NCBI GenBank assembly: GCA_031308135.1 | Contig: JAHLJT010009419.1 | Span: 180,080,739-180,144,738, forward strand | DNA: 64,000 nucleotides | Reading direction: 5' to 3' | Origin: Acheta domesticus | Taxonomy: Eukaryota > Arthropoda > Insecta > Orthoptera > Gryllidae | Part shown: one piece after another, positions 39,101 to 50,847 of the stretch | Position numbering within the stretch: the first letter of the stretch is position 1 | How the letters are laid out: each line of letters opens with the position of its first letter | Translations under genes and position numbers: made by a program | The notes under the pieces: generated by a model | Seen by the model: the letters and a program-made list of their open reading frames with translations, nothing else | What the model was told of the DNA's origin: nothing | Databases searched by the model: none

Positions 39101-41585
39101 ATTTTCATTCCTTATAACATTTTCTTCGCCTTAAATAAACTACGTACACTACTGAATCTCACCTGGCAAAAATTTGGTGCCGATCCAAGCACATATAGGC
39201 ATCATGGTGTGATGCCAGAGGTGTAGGAACGACACTTGGTTGTTTTTCTTGCGTAAAACGAAGAAGACTGTGTCGAGAAGCTCCACGAGTTTGCACATTA
39301 GGTAGAGCCACACAGCTCGCGCCATCTGGGGAAAAAGGTTTATTCAAAGTTACTTTTAGGCCATCTCTGACTGATACAAGGACACTTCTTTTTATTATGA
39401 AAAAACTCTTAAATAAATAAATAATGAATTATTTATTTTTAAATAATGAATACACTTTGGAAAGGACTTCCACAGTGTACTTCCATAGTGTACATAGTGA
39501 CACACAACTTTTCCAAACTAATTATTTTTACTCCACTACACTTCATTAAGAAACTGAAGATCTTGTAATTTTGACATCTCAACTCTGTTTTCTTATAAAT
39601 GTCCTAAATGCCTTCTGTTTTTTAATCAATTAAAATTTGGTAATTGATTTTGAGCATAGTTTAAAGTTGAACTCAATTCAGCAAGAAATCCTACTTTCTT
39701 TAGAATTTAAAAATTTGAGAATTACTCAGATATTAAAAAATTTCTCTATCTAATCAAAAATATCAAACGTTGCATGTAATGAATTAGGGAGATTGATGGT
39801 GCTTGACTGTCAATATATATTCACTCAGATAAATATTATCGTGTTTATTTAGGTATCATTTTAAATACTATTTGTCCTTAGTTATATACTTTGAAAGTTA
39901 CGCGATAATATATTTTAAACGTGATGTTTATTTATTTATTTGATAAAAAAACAGTAAAAACTGTATTTGACGTATGGGAGAAGAGATTATCTGAGCACAT
40001 TTTCTTGAGGTCCAGAATGGTCAAAAAAGCGCGAAATTAGCAACATTTGAAAAACTAGAAAAAGAATTTAGAAAAATTATTACTTTAGAAAAATAGAAAT
40101 TAGAAAACTTTTAATTCCCAAGTTATAAAAATACAATTTCAACGGTAAATGAACTGCTGATTTGATTTTCTTGCATTGCTAACAAAATAGTAACAAACAT
40201 CAGTTCTACTCTACCAATAAAAGCAAAAGCAGTGCTCAACAAAACGTGCGCCCAGTGAAACAACATTTACGTCCAGAAGCAAAACAAGGGGCCATTTCAG
40301 CATTTTCTCAGTGGATCAGGGAAACTGGACAAAAACCTGATCGAGATGGGATTAGATTCAGTATAATAATCCTACTTAATACTAGTAAGAACTGTCAAGC
40401 ATCCGTTGTTTTATCTGTTTGCTTCATTTGTAAAAGTAAGAAATGATTGCTGCTCCTGACTATAGAATAGAATGCAGATATGCATCGCGGGCGGTTTGTT
40501 TGAATTGAAAGTTTGCAAGTAACAGCTGAGATGTTAGTAGCGCACGAATTGCAATATTTCAATAATACGTAACTTTTCCAATTATATGAGAAAGTACGTG
40601 CTACGTACCACTAGTTATATCATAAAAAATAAATAAATCAGTAAATGATTTCGATGTCTAAAAATAATTTTCTATACCCATAGTAATATTTTAAACGGAA
40701 TTTTCAAGGGAGAGAAAAATTATTCGATTTTTAAAGAATTTCGATGTATAGAGATTCTATACATGGAGGTCTGACCGTATGTTATTACTAATTTATAAAT
40801 AATATAATAAATATAATATTAAATTATATATAAAAATAATTACAAGACATATACAACGAGAGGACGATTTTGTTATTAAGACAAGATTGCTTTTCGTGAG
40901 CAACTCTAGATGCACTCACATACTTTTAAGGATTAAAAATAAGATAATAAATGACCTCATGAACATTCTCGGAGAACCTTTTGCATGTTTCCTAATTTGA
41001 AGGCGGTGACGAGGAATTTGTCGGTCTCTTCCATCTTTCTTTCAGACAGAGTTCTGAGTTTGTGTTTTCTTACAAATAGTTGATAGAGTAAACAAAGAGA
41101 ACTAAATCATGTACATATCCAATTCACGGTCGTACGCAATTCCAAACCTGAACGATACATTGCGACTAACACATACACTTCCTAACACGTTCACAAAGTT
41201 TCACGCGTCTCAACCTCTTTAGAAAAGCTTCGAAAAATAATACCTAACGTTCGTAATTTTACGTAAAAGGAATTACGTAAGCGTCCCGAAATTCTCCCAG
41301 AACTGCGTAGTACAAGTAGTTCTCTCTTACCAAACCTCCAATGAAATACAATTTGGTTATCCTACATTTATGTTTCTATCTCGAATGGTAGGGATGCAGC
41401 AATGGACACAAAATGTTATATGTGATGATACAGGTTATTTCCCCAAGCATCCTGAAACACAATGTCCAGTAAATGTGTCCATGTCGGAACAATAATTATA
41501 TCAGGATTCAGAGAAAAGTTCTATTACTAATTTAAGAAATTAATCAACGGTGCTGGTGCCTGCATACTTTTTATATGATGATCAC

Positions 41586-41639
<54 letters not shown>

Positions 41640-43643
41640 TACTATATTTCAAAGATATCGCATTACAAGTAAATTTAGGATAAAAGTTGCACATTTTATA
41701 TTGTTGTACAAATGTAAAAGTTGTACATTGAATATATCAGTCCATTTTTATTTATTTATGCACATTCTTTTAATATTCTTGCACATTCAGATCACAATTT
41801 ATCCTTCAAGAGAACTGCACTTTTCAGAGAATACTTACCCTCAGTGCGATGGGATTGTCTGAATAATCCACTGGTTGGCAGCGAAAACTGTATCCATTCA
41901 ACCAACCCCCTTGAAGTCCCTGTGGAAAATCAAAGCTTTTTTTAATGGAAACCTCAGCAAAGTAAGTGCAATTTTAATCAAACTCACGCAGTCACTACAG
42001 ACTGATTCACACTGTGGATAGCTTTGTTTAAACTCATTTTTAAGGTTACTTAATAAACGTAATTAATATTCAATATCTTATCGAATATTGGGATCCATTG
42101 AAAAGTATTTCACTTTCTCAGAAAATTAAAGTAGTTTAAAATGATACTGTAGAATTCACTTGCATATTTATAATCAAAGTGAGGCAGAGCTAAAATTTGA
42201 GTGATATAATTACATAATATTACAATTTTCATTCTGATTTTTGTCCTTCATTTTGAACAACCAATTGTTCTTTGGGAAAGGTTGTACGTAATATGCGTAC
42301 AAGACTTCCAAGTGTCTTTTTATTACAAATCTGCAAGCTCATCAAATAAATGCCACATTATATCGATTCTGTTCATTATATTTAATTTTACCTGCTACAC
42401 GAGTATAAATTTGGAGTGGAAATACTTTTTTCTTTAAATGATGAATCCATAGTGTGTTGCATATGCCTCAAAGGCGCCACTGACCTTTTAACAATCGTTT
42501 GTGACAGCACCAATTGATAGGGGACTCCCGCGCTTTGGTATCTAGCTAATTAGTAAATAAGTAAAACTGAATCAATAAAATTAGGTAAAAAATAAAAGTA
42601 GTTTATAATGTTATGTTTTTTGGGATGAGTACATGTTTTGAAAACGAGCGACGTTAGGCATTTGTGCCATAAAACGCCAGATTATGAACGATTTCTTGCA
42701 ACAGAAAAGGTCGTTTGTAATGCTGGAATTAAAAAAAATTATACTTGTATCACGGGCGTTAAGTGGTTCTAATGATCTCGGGTCAAAGGCCCTCGGGTCG
42801 CCGCTCGATCATTAGAACCCTTATAACGCCCTAGGTGCGTTTTGTCGCCGCTCGATCATTAGAACCCTTATAACGCCCTAGGTGCGTTTTTGTCGCCGCT
42901 CGATCATTAGAACCCTTATAACGCCCTAGGTGCGTTTTGTCGCCGCTCGATCATTAGAACCCTTATAACACCCTAGGTGCGTTTTGTCGCCGCACGATCA
43001 TTAGAACCCTTATAACGCCCTAGTTGCGTTTTGTCGCCGCTTGATCATTAGAACCCTTATAACGCCCTAGGTGCGTTTTGTCGCCGCACGATCATTAGAA
43101 CCCTTATAACGCCCTAGGTGCGTTTTGTCGCCACTTGATCATTAGAACCCTTATAACGCCCTAGGTGCGTTTTGTCGCCGCTCGATCATTAGAACCCTTA
43201 TAACGCCCTTAGTGCATAAGTAACTTCTATTTATTTATTTCAGTACAGATTTATATCAGCAGTAAGAATCATTTTTTGAAAACTTTATTATGTACGTAAG
43301 CGCTAATTCATTAAATTATTCAAAGCAAATGCTGCAGGGAAGAGAGAAACAAAACTTTGAAATGTCCTATTTTTAGACGTTGTCTCACTGTTACGAAGTT
43401 TACACAAGTTTTTGATTAATTCCCTTCTAAATGTATGCAATCAGTTTTAAGAGTGAAAAGTCAAATTTCAGCCGTTTAAAACGGTTTAAGAAGATTTGGC
43501 TTCTTAAAAACTCTAAAAATAGTGAAAAATATTATCATTAAAGTTGTTTGTTTCCTTCCTCCTTCCTTTACTTTATATAAATTGATATATATATTATATA
43601 TGATATATAAATTATTATATATATAAATTGATATATTAGTTAC

Positions 43644-43674
<31 letters not shown>

Positions 43675-46600
43675 TATGTGTGTGTGTGTATGTGTGTTTG
43701 TGAATATATGTATACACACTTTCTGCAACTAGATTCATCATTTAAACATTTTAGAAGAATAAAAAAAATTTTTAACGACATTTAGAACACCGCTATCTCA
43801 CAAGCCCCACGTGAGCAAGTATCGTAAAGGGGATGTCGGTTATCAACGGTTAATTATATTCGTAGTTTTTATAGCATAGAAAGCGACAATTTGTTCTATT
43901 GTAAGTTTACAACGTGGTAGACGTACCTCAACACTGTTTACCTAACCACCCTCTCAGCAAAGAAAAAACAACAACAAAAAAACAGCGGGTACCACTGTGG
44001 TTTTACTTTCGTTTGGTGTGAGCCGGCGCATTTACTAAGACGCAAACTCCTGTTACGTCAACTCTTTAGCCACAAAGAGATCGTAACGGGCGGTGAAGCT
44101 TCCTCATATGGTCGCACAGGCGGGACTAGCGCCTTCTCCCGTTCGACGCATCGTTAAAAGTCGCACAGCAGCGGGGAGAGGGATCAGACTCCAGCATATT
44201 TTTTTTCTTTTCTTTTTTGTTCTATCTTTGTTTAGGTACGTAGATGCTGTTTCATCATTCAGAACATTTATTACTAGACCCTTTCTTAAACCTAAGTGAT
44301 AATTTCGTCTTTCAATTCTCATCAGATTCTTACAAAATTATTTCAAAACCGTTGTTATGCGTAATCACTTCATGCAAACTCTGGGGTTCCTTTGCAGCTA
44401 GGCCTGTCTGGAACCACTAGTTTAGTATGAATCGATGCGGAAAACAGTTCTACAGCAATAACTACTTCCACATTCACTACGTTAGTGGACGTTGAAATGG
44501 TTATTCCAAAAAAGAACATGACAGTGTCCCCGCGGAAAGTTTCGCAAATGTGAAAAATGTGTGTACCCTTGCCACGCTTCAAAATTGAGAATATTTTAAC
44601 ACCAACTTGCACATATGTAATATTGCTCCTACACATTGTTTTCCTAGGGCTTCTTTTCTTAACTATTTATTTATTTCTTTAATTTGCAAAATACTATTTC
44701 AAAATGAAAAATATAAATTAAATCCATTTTTATTATTGTCAATAATACCGTCCCACTTCTGTTTGTACATTATTAAATACAGCATTGTTTGTAAAGAACA
44801 ATAACTTATTAAAACAGTAGATATGATTACATTTTTTCGTGTTATATAAAGTGTTAATTGTATTTTAAATCTGAACTTTTTGCCACTCCTGTCCCCTCAC
44901 GGGTGCGAAGTTACCGGGTGACAGCTTCCAAAAGCTACCAAGCGTAGGTGTGCGACCCACCTCATAGACGAGCACTACGCTGGCCGCCACTTGCACGGCG
45001 TTGTACACAGTCATCACGTGGGTGAGTGTGAAAGGTTTGCGGTTGGCCATGAAGCGAGGGCCCGCTTTGGTGCAGAAGTACAGGTAGGACATAAGGAGTA
45101 TCACCACAGGTCCAGGCCCCGACATCAGAGGCCACGACGCCGTCCGCGGGTCTGGAACAAGAAATAAATAATAAATAATATATTAACTGTTTAGGGAAAG
45201 ATCCGGGTGGCAGCTCTCCATAGATACATCAAGTAATACATTTACATACAAGTTATAAATTATGTACAAGTTTACATTAAATCAAGTACATTGTAAACAC
45301 ATTTTATGCAGATTGTGACTAAAACTGAATACAAAATTTGAATGTTCTAGTCTAACATACGTACAATTATAACTATTTCTAATTTATGTTTATTAATTTA
45401 TTTTTGAATTTTCCCACACTCTTCCCACACAGAAAACCAACATGAAGTGCGCTCGCCTAAGTTGTCCAGAAACAATTTCTGCCATCTGCTAGGCAAAAAA
45501 GCCTAGAGATGCCAAAAGATTGAACATGAATTAGAAATGGTGTCTAAAAAAATAATTTGCAGCTGATATAGCCAATGTTTAAGGTAGAAAAGAAGGTGGA
45601 AAACATAAAATTGCCAATGCTTTATTCTGTATTGATAAATATACAGAACTAATTTTCAGTACTTCTAGATATCTCAAAGGCATACCAAATTCATTTTCAA
45701 ATTGCAAATCTATTCGTGCCCTTCTTGTTCTCTATTCTTATTTATTGCCTTTCTTACAATTGTAACTAATCTCTCATTTCACACGCGTTGTACTTGTACG
45801 TTACATTTGTCCAAAACTCGTCATTTTACCACACACCCTTCCATTGTACACTTATTTCTATCTTTCCCAGCATATCACACTTCTCTCTTTCCATCTATCA
45901 TCAACCTCTCTCATTCTCCACTATTTATTTCTTTTCAATATACAGGTGTCCAGTCCCACCAGCAGTAAATTGAAACCAGGAGTTGTGATGACCACAAATA
46001 ACGATGTCATAAAGTAATTTTAAAATCTGACAACGTAGATTATAAATTGCGTAATATTTGCGATTTCTCACGTAAAAATCTTCCAACAAAACTAGCGTAA
46101 ACAATTTTGCAACGGCCAGACATTCACCGCATAGTACGCCTTACTTCACTTGGAAACTTTAAAACGTTCGGAAATTAGAAGCAAATTTGTGGCCAGCTGC
46201 GCGACAAAGATACATTTGCCTTTTCTTTTAATGTCGCCTGTTACATCTCTTGCGAGCCGTGGCATTCATGACGGTTGCAATAAGCGCCCGCCTTCTGCAA
46301 GATCTGGAAAACGGAGTCGAGACGAAGCGACCGCCCAATTGCTTGCCAACCACAAAGGCGCAGTGACCTCCGCAGTAAGTGAACTACCGTGCACCGGCTA
46401 GGCGTCGCTCGCAGCAATTAGTGTGAATCACACCGCTGAATACATCTTAGCGCCCGAGCACAAGGGTAAAGATTTGAACGCATGTTTTGACGAACGTAGT
46501 GTTTTCTGCGGTTTGGTTAAGCTTTTGCACAAACATTTTAAATATTCGTGATTGCCTTTAGATGGTGAATCCGTATGCACGTATTGTGAAGAGTTTGATG

Positions 46601-49600
46601 TGGCAGCTGTCTTTTGGTTTGGTTAAGTCTGGACACCGTAAAGTCCTATAACTAATTTTATTGCTCCCATTCTCTTGCGTTACATACATATATACACAGT
46701 AATGTACGTTGTATATAGATAGATACGTAATGCTGCAGCAGAAAACTGCGACTTTTCAGCAGAAAAATTCTTGTTTTGAGGACCTGGTACACAAATGGAT
46801 GAATTTTCTTTGTTCTTGTCTCTCTTTGTAGCACATTTTTTTTATTTCGTTCTTTCTTTCATTGCACTTTTTAACTTTTATTTACTGACACTGAAAATTG
46901 TAATGCAATTTTTCAGGGTCTTTAAAAATATTTGCAATAACGTTTGGGCAAGGTGCCAGCGATTTGTTGTAAGGTAAATTACCTATTTTTAAAATAGTAG
47001 TTTACCGAATACACAGTTTAAAAAATGATAATGGAAAAGAGTAGATGATTGTAAATATTTTCAATTGAAAGGTTGTGTTTAAAATTTTTAAAAAGAAAAT
47101 TGTGGAGGGTGAAAAATATCGTTGAGAAATCTTGAACGGAGAGTTTGATAGTGTTGACCTAAATCAAAAGTGTTTTGAAGCAGGAGAAGAAGGTACTAAG
47201 TTATAAAACTTTGTGCACTATGGCATTATATATCTTAATAGGTTTCATTTGTGCTCAATGAATTTGCTTATTTGATATAAACTATTCGGCTTGTAATAAT
47301 TTTCTTAAAAATTTATTTTGTATGTTTTGCAATTTATTAGCATTTGTGGAAGATTCATTGTATCATACAGGACAAACGTAAGTAACAGATGGATCAATAA
47401 TAATTTTGTATATTAATTTATCGTAATTTTTATTCGTAAATATTTTATTCGTAATTTTGAATTTTTATGTAGGTATTAAAGATGGAGATTGGTAGTAGTG
47501 TCAATGGAAACGATGGATATTTTGTAATAAGTTTTGACAACAATATTTGAGATGTGAGATTTGCAAGTTAAACGTTTATCAAGGGATAAGCCTAAATACG
47601 TAACAGCGATGTTGCTATCTAACCAAGGAATATTAACATTTTCTTTGTAATTTTCTTATTATTATTATAATTAATTATTATTATTATTATTATTATTATT
47701 TTCACTGTTGTTACCATCATCGTCATCATTATCATAACAACTTTTTCAACACCTGCATTTGCCCACTGGCAAAGATATCCGAAGCAGGCAAACCACGCCG
47801 CTACAGTTAGCACGATGACCATGCTCTTCTGAAGCGAGGTGTGTTTGTCGTGTGTGTTTTAGGACAAACAGCGACCGCTCCTCGGCCGCCAGCCTTACGC
47901 CTTACGTGACTGCGTCAGTCGCCCTCCTCGCCATCGGCCACTCCCTCTTCCTTTCCTACCGCGGGAATAACATTTCCCCCTCTCGTTTAGAATATTCTTC
48001 GTCCTTGCCTTTTCCCGTTTATACGGGGTTCGCGCTAACGGGATGGGCTCGTTTTTATTAATTTTCGGCACACTCCATTTTTATAGTGATTTGGGGACGT
48101 TTTCACGGCCGGATGCCCTTCCTGACGCCAACCACAAGGGACACACAAGCACATTACACATAGGCAACACACATAATCACGCAACAAACACAACCATGCC
48201 CGAGGCGGGATTCGAACCCACGATTCTTTGGTCCGAGAGACTACTACCTTAGCGATTTTCTTCCTCTTTACTTGTTGAGAAGTAAAAACAATAACACAAT
48301 ATGAAAATAACAAACACATCAGAATGTGAAACAGATGGAATGAAGGCATGTCCTTTTGTTTTACAACTCAAGGTCTTTTGTTAATATTTTCTTGATCTAC
48401 AGTTCTAGGTTTAGACCATAACAAATATTTCTGGAGTAGTTTATTCGATGTGTTATTTTAAATAAAATAATGCAATGTGTACGTTTGCTGATATTGTAGT
48501 TCCTAAGTAATGAATTTTGATTTTCCTGTTTGTACGAGCTCACTTTGCATTTGTGAGTGAATGTTCAAGGACAATGATGAAGCAAAAATATGTTAGGACG
48601 GTTTAGTGTTTCAGGAAGTCGACAGATTTTGAGGACTTCTATTCTCGTTCTCGATACTCTTTTGGTATACTTTATGATACTTTCATTTGTTTAAAAACCT
48701 CGATAAGTACGAGATCTTATCCTTGTTAATACTACTACATGCAGCGATGTGTGTTTATTAAAAAACAGATAAGTATCTCTCAGTAAGAAGTTGTAAGGAA
48801 AGTTCACTCTTCAGCTTCATGCAGATTTCTACTACTCTACTGTTATCTTTTAGAATTTTGATATTTTTTGTAATGCAATAGATTTAAACACTACTTGAAG
48901 CACACTACCTCTTGAAAGCTCAAGAAAAATGTAAGGGACTACCCGACAAAGATTCTTACGTATTTTTATTTGAAAATTCTTTGCGCAAAATCAATTATTA
49001 TCTCATTATGTAATGAAACCTTGAGAGGGGATTCTTTTCGTAGCAGCTGGCCGCTAATTTTCAACTTCCGCTTTTTTGAAATGAAACTTGTTATGTGGCG
49101 TTCGCAACTTTGTGTCCAAAATGCTATCGCGAGACACATTGCGAGGGGCGGAAGTGACGCATTTCCACACACCCCACCCCCGTTCTCTTTCGTTTTCGTA
49201 GGAATATGCGACTGCTTTGCGTTCCGAGGCGACCGCCATTACGGTGAACTATTTTGAAACGTGTTTTTTTCACCCAGAAGGTTTTTATACTGTTGATTCT
49301 GATATAATTCCACTACATGATGCTGTAGAACAAAATTAAATATTCACGACAAATGCAACACGCATTTGTTTGGAATCTATATCATTAAATAAGTCCGAAA
49401 CGAGGCGTTCTAGGTTACGGTTAACTATTTTGAAATGTGGTGTGGGGCAGTTAGGTCAGCGTATAGTACACGCATGTATTACAACAGACATGTTTGGTGC
49501 TTGGACGAGTAATTCACAGTTTCCTGCAATAATCTTAAGATGTTGAACATTTGTGTGATTTATGTATGTAATTTTCAATTTTTCATATATTGGAATCTTC

Positions 49601-50815
49601 TTCGGCCGTGGTTTTTCAAGGGCTTGAGTTCAATATTTTCAATCACTTGACAGGTTTAGGCATCCTTGACTGGTTGAGCTCTACGTCGCAACTGGGCACT
49701 ATTTTAGTCATTCATATTTAGAACAAGAGTTTAGTTAGCATTTGAAGAAAAAATGAAATATAAAATGATAAATCTTTTCCTACTATTTAATGAGAGGGAA
49801 TATTTTTTCGGGAGTAAATGAATTTGCTCCTTGAGGAGAACATATAATTCCGGCCTAGATAGTGTATTTTTTAGTTTAGCAGAATCTATTTCTAAGGAAC
49901 AGAGGAACAAATCCTCGATGGGGTGGACAAAACATTTTTGTGACAGATTTCTTCTCTCCCGTCCCTTATCTCTTGCCCATTATCGCACCATTTCTGCACT
50001 ACCATTGATTCTATCGTTAACATCGCTAAGCATTCGTCAAAATTTTAAATAAATGATGTGTATTCGAAAAGTGCACTTACACTTTATTATGAATTTCTGT
50101 TGTAGTCATTACATTTTTTTAAATCAATAATACCATTACTATAAAAAAGTCCATTATTTAATGTTTCCAAAGCTTTCTTAAGGAGCCTTGGGTAGTGACC
50201 CACTTGCCGCTTCTGAACATATATCTTGAAAGAGCATTGCAAACCAACAGAGGGATAGGACGAAGATCACACAGAGCTTCTCCTACTCGATTCGTTTGGC
50301 GCCACTGACACCGTGGTCGTGTCGAAAATCTCACTCCTTGCGCACTGTTCCTTGGGCCTGCCTGTACATAAAGCACGAGGCGGCTGACATAGAATGAAGA
50401 TAGTTTTAGCTACGCAAGCGGTGGCGGTGGTGGTAGCGGTGGAGGCAGCGCGGCAGCGGCGACGGCGGCGGCGGCAGCGGCAGCGGCGGTGATAGTGGTG
50501 GTGATGGTGGCAGCGGTGGTAGTGGAAATGGTTATATACTTCGGTTTTTATGACGTGACCGATGACATTAAGACATTATTGCACCTTATAAAATGAATAA
50601 TTTTAATTCATTCGCGAATGTCCTTCTCAACGGAGCTCGTGGCCTCAGGAATGTGCTTACCACAGCCAAAAAGATTCATTTTATGCGGCAGGAGGTGTAA
50701 CAATGAACTAATGTCATCGGCCACGTTAGAAAAACCAAAGGATAGTAATGCTGATGGTGGCGGCGGTGGTGGCGGCGGCGGTGGTGGCGGAGGCGGAGGC
50801 GGAGGCGGCGGCGGA

Positions 50816-50847
<32 letters not shown>

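Larger units (their letters stand above)
35742..39162 (-). other. ELOVL intron 4
   Basis: 3.4-kb intron. It holds a GC-rich block with a long C/T-only tract (36.60-37.08 kb), the 409-bp CACGGTGTAAG transposon (37116-37524), and a SINE on the minus strand (about 37575-37765). Confidence 0.75.
39326..41838 (-). other. ELOVL intron 3
   Basis: 2.5-kb intron. It holds one copy of the repeat also found at 28.2-28.6 kb (here about 39925-40348) and a clean (AAT)n run at 41587-41638. The rest is AT-rich without recognised features. Confidence 0.7.
41920..44960 (-). other. ELOVL intron 2
   Basis: 3.0-kb intron holding the nine-copy 47-bp array (42.80-43.21 kb) and an AT/TG microsatellite near 43.59-43.70 kb. 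The 44.0-44.6 kb stretch is unique-looking, with no gene. Confidence 0.75.

Noticed and set aside
42797..43213. CRISPR-like array
   Set aside because: Units are contiguous 47-bp repeats without variable spacers, in an insect intron.
48065..48262. Functional tRNA gene on the minus strand
   Set aside because: The sequence continues into a SINE central block; it recurs at 37.6 and 59.1 kb as a repeat.
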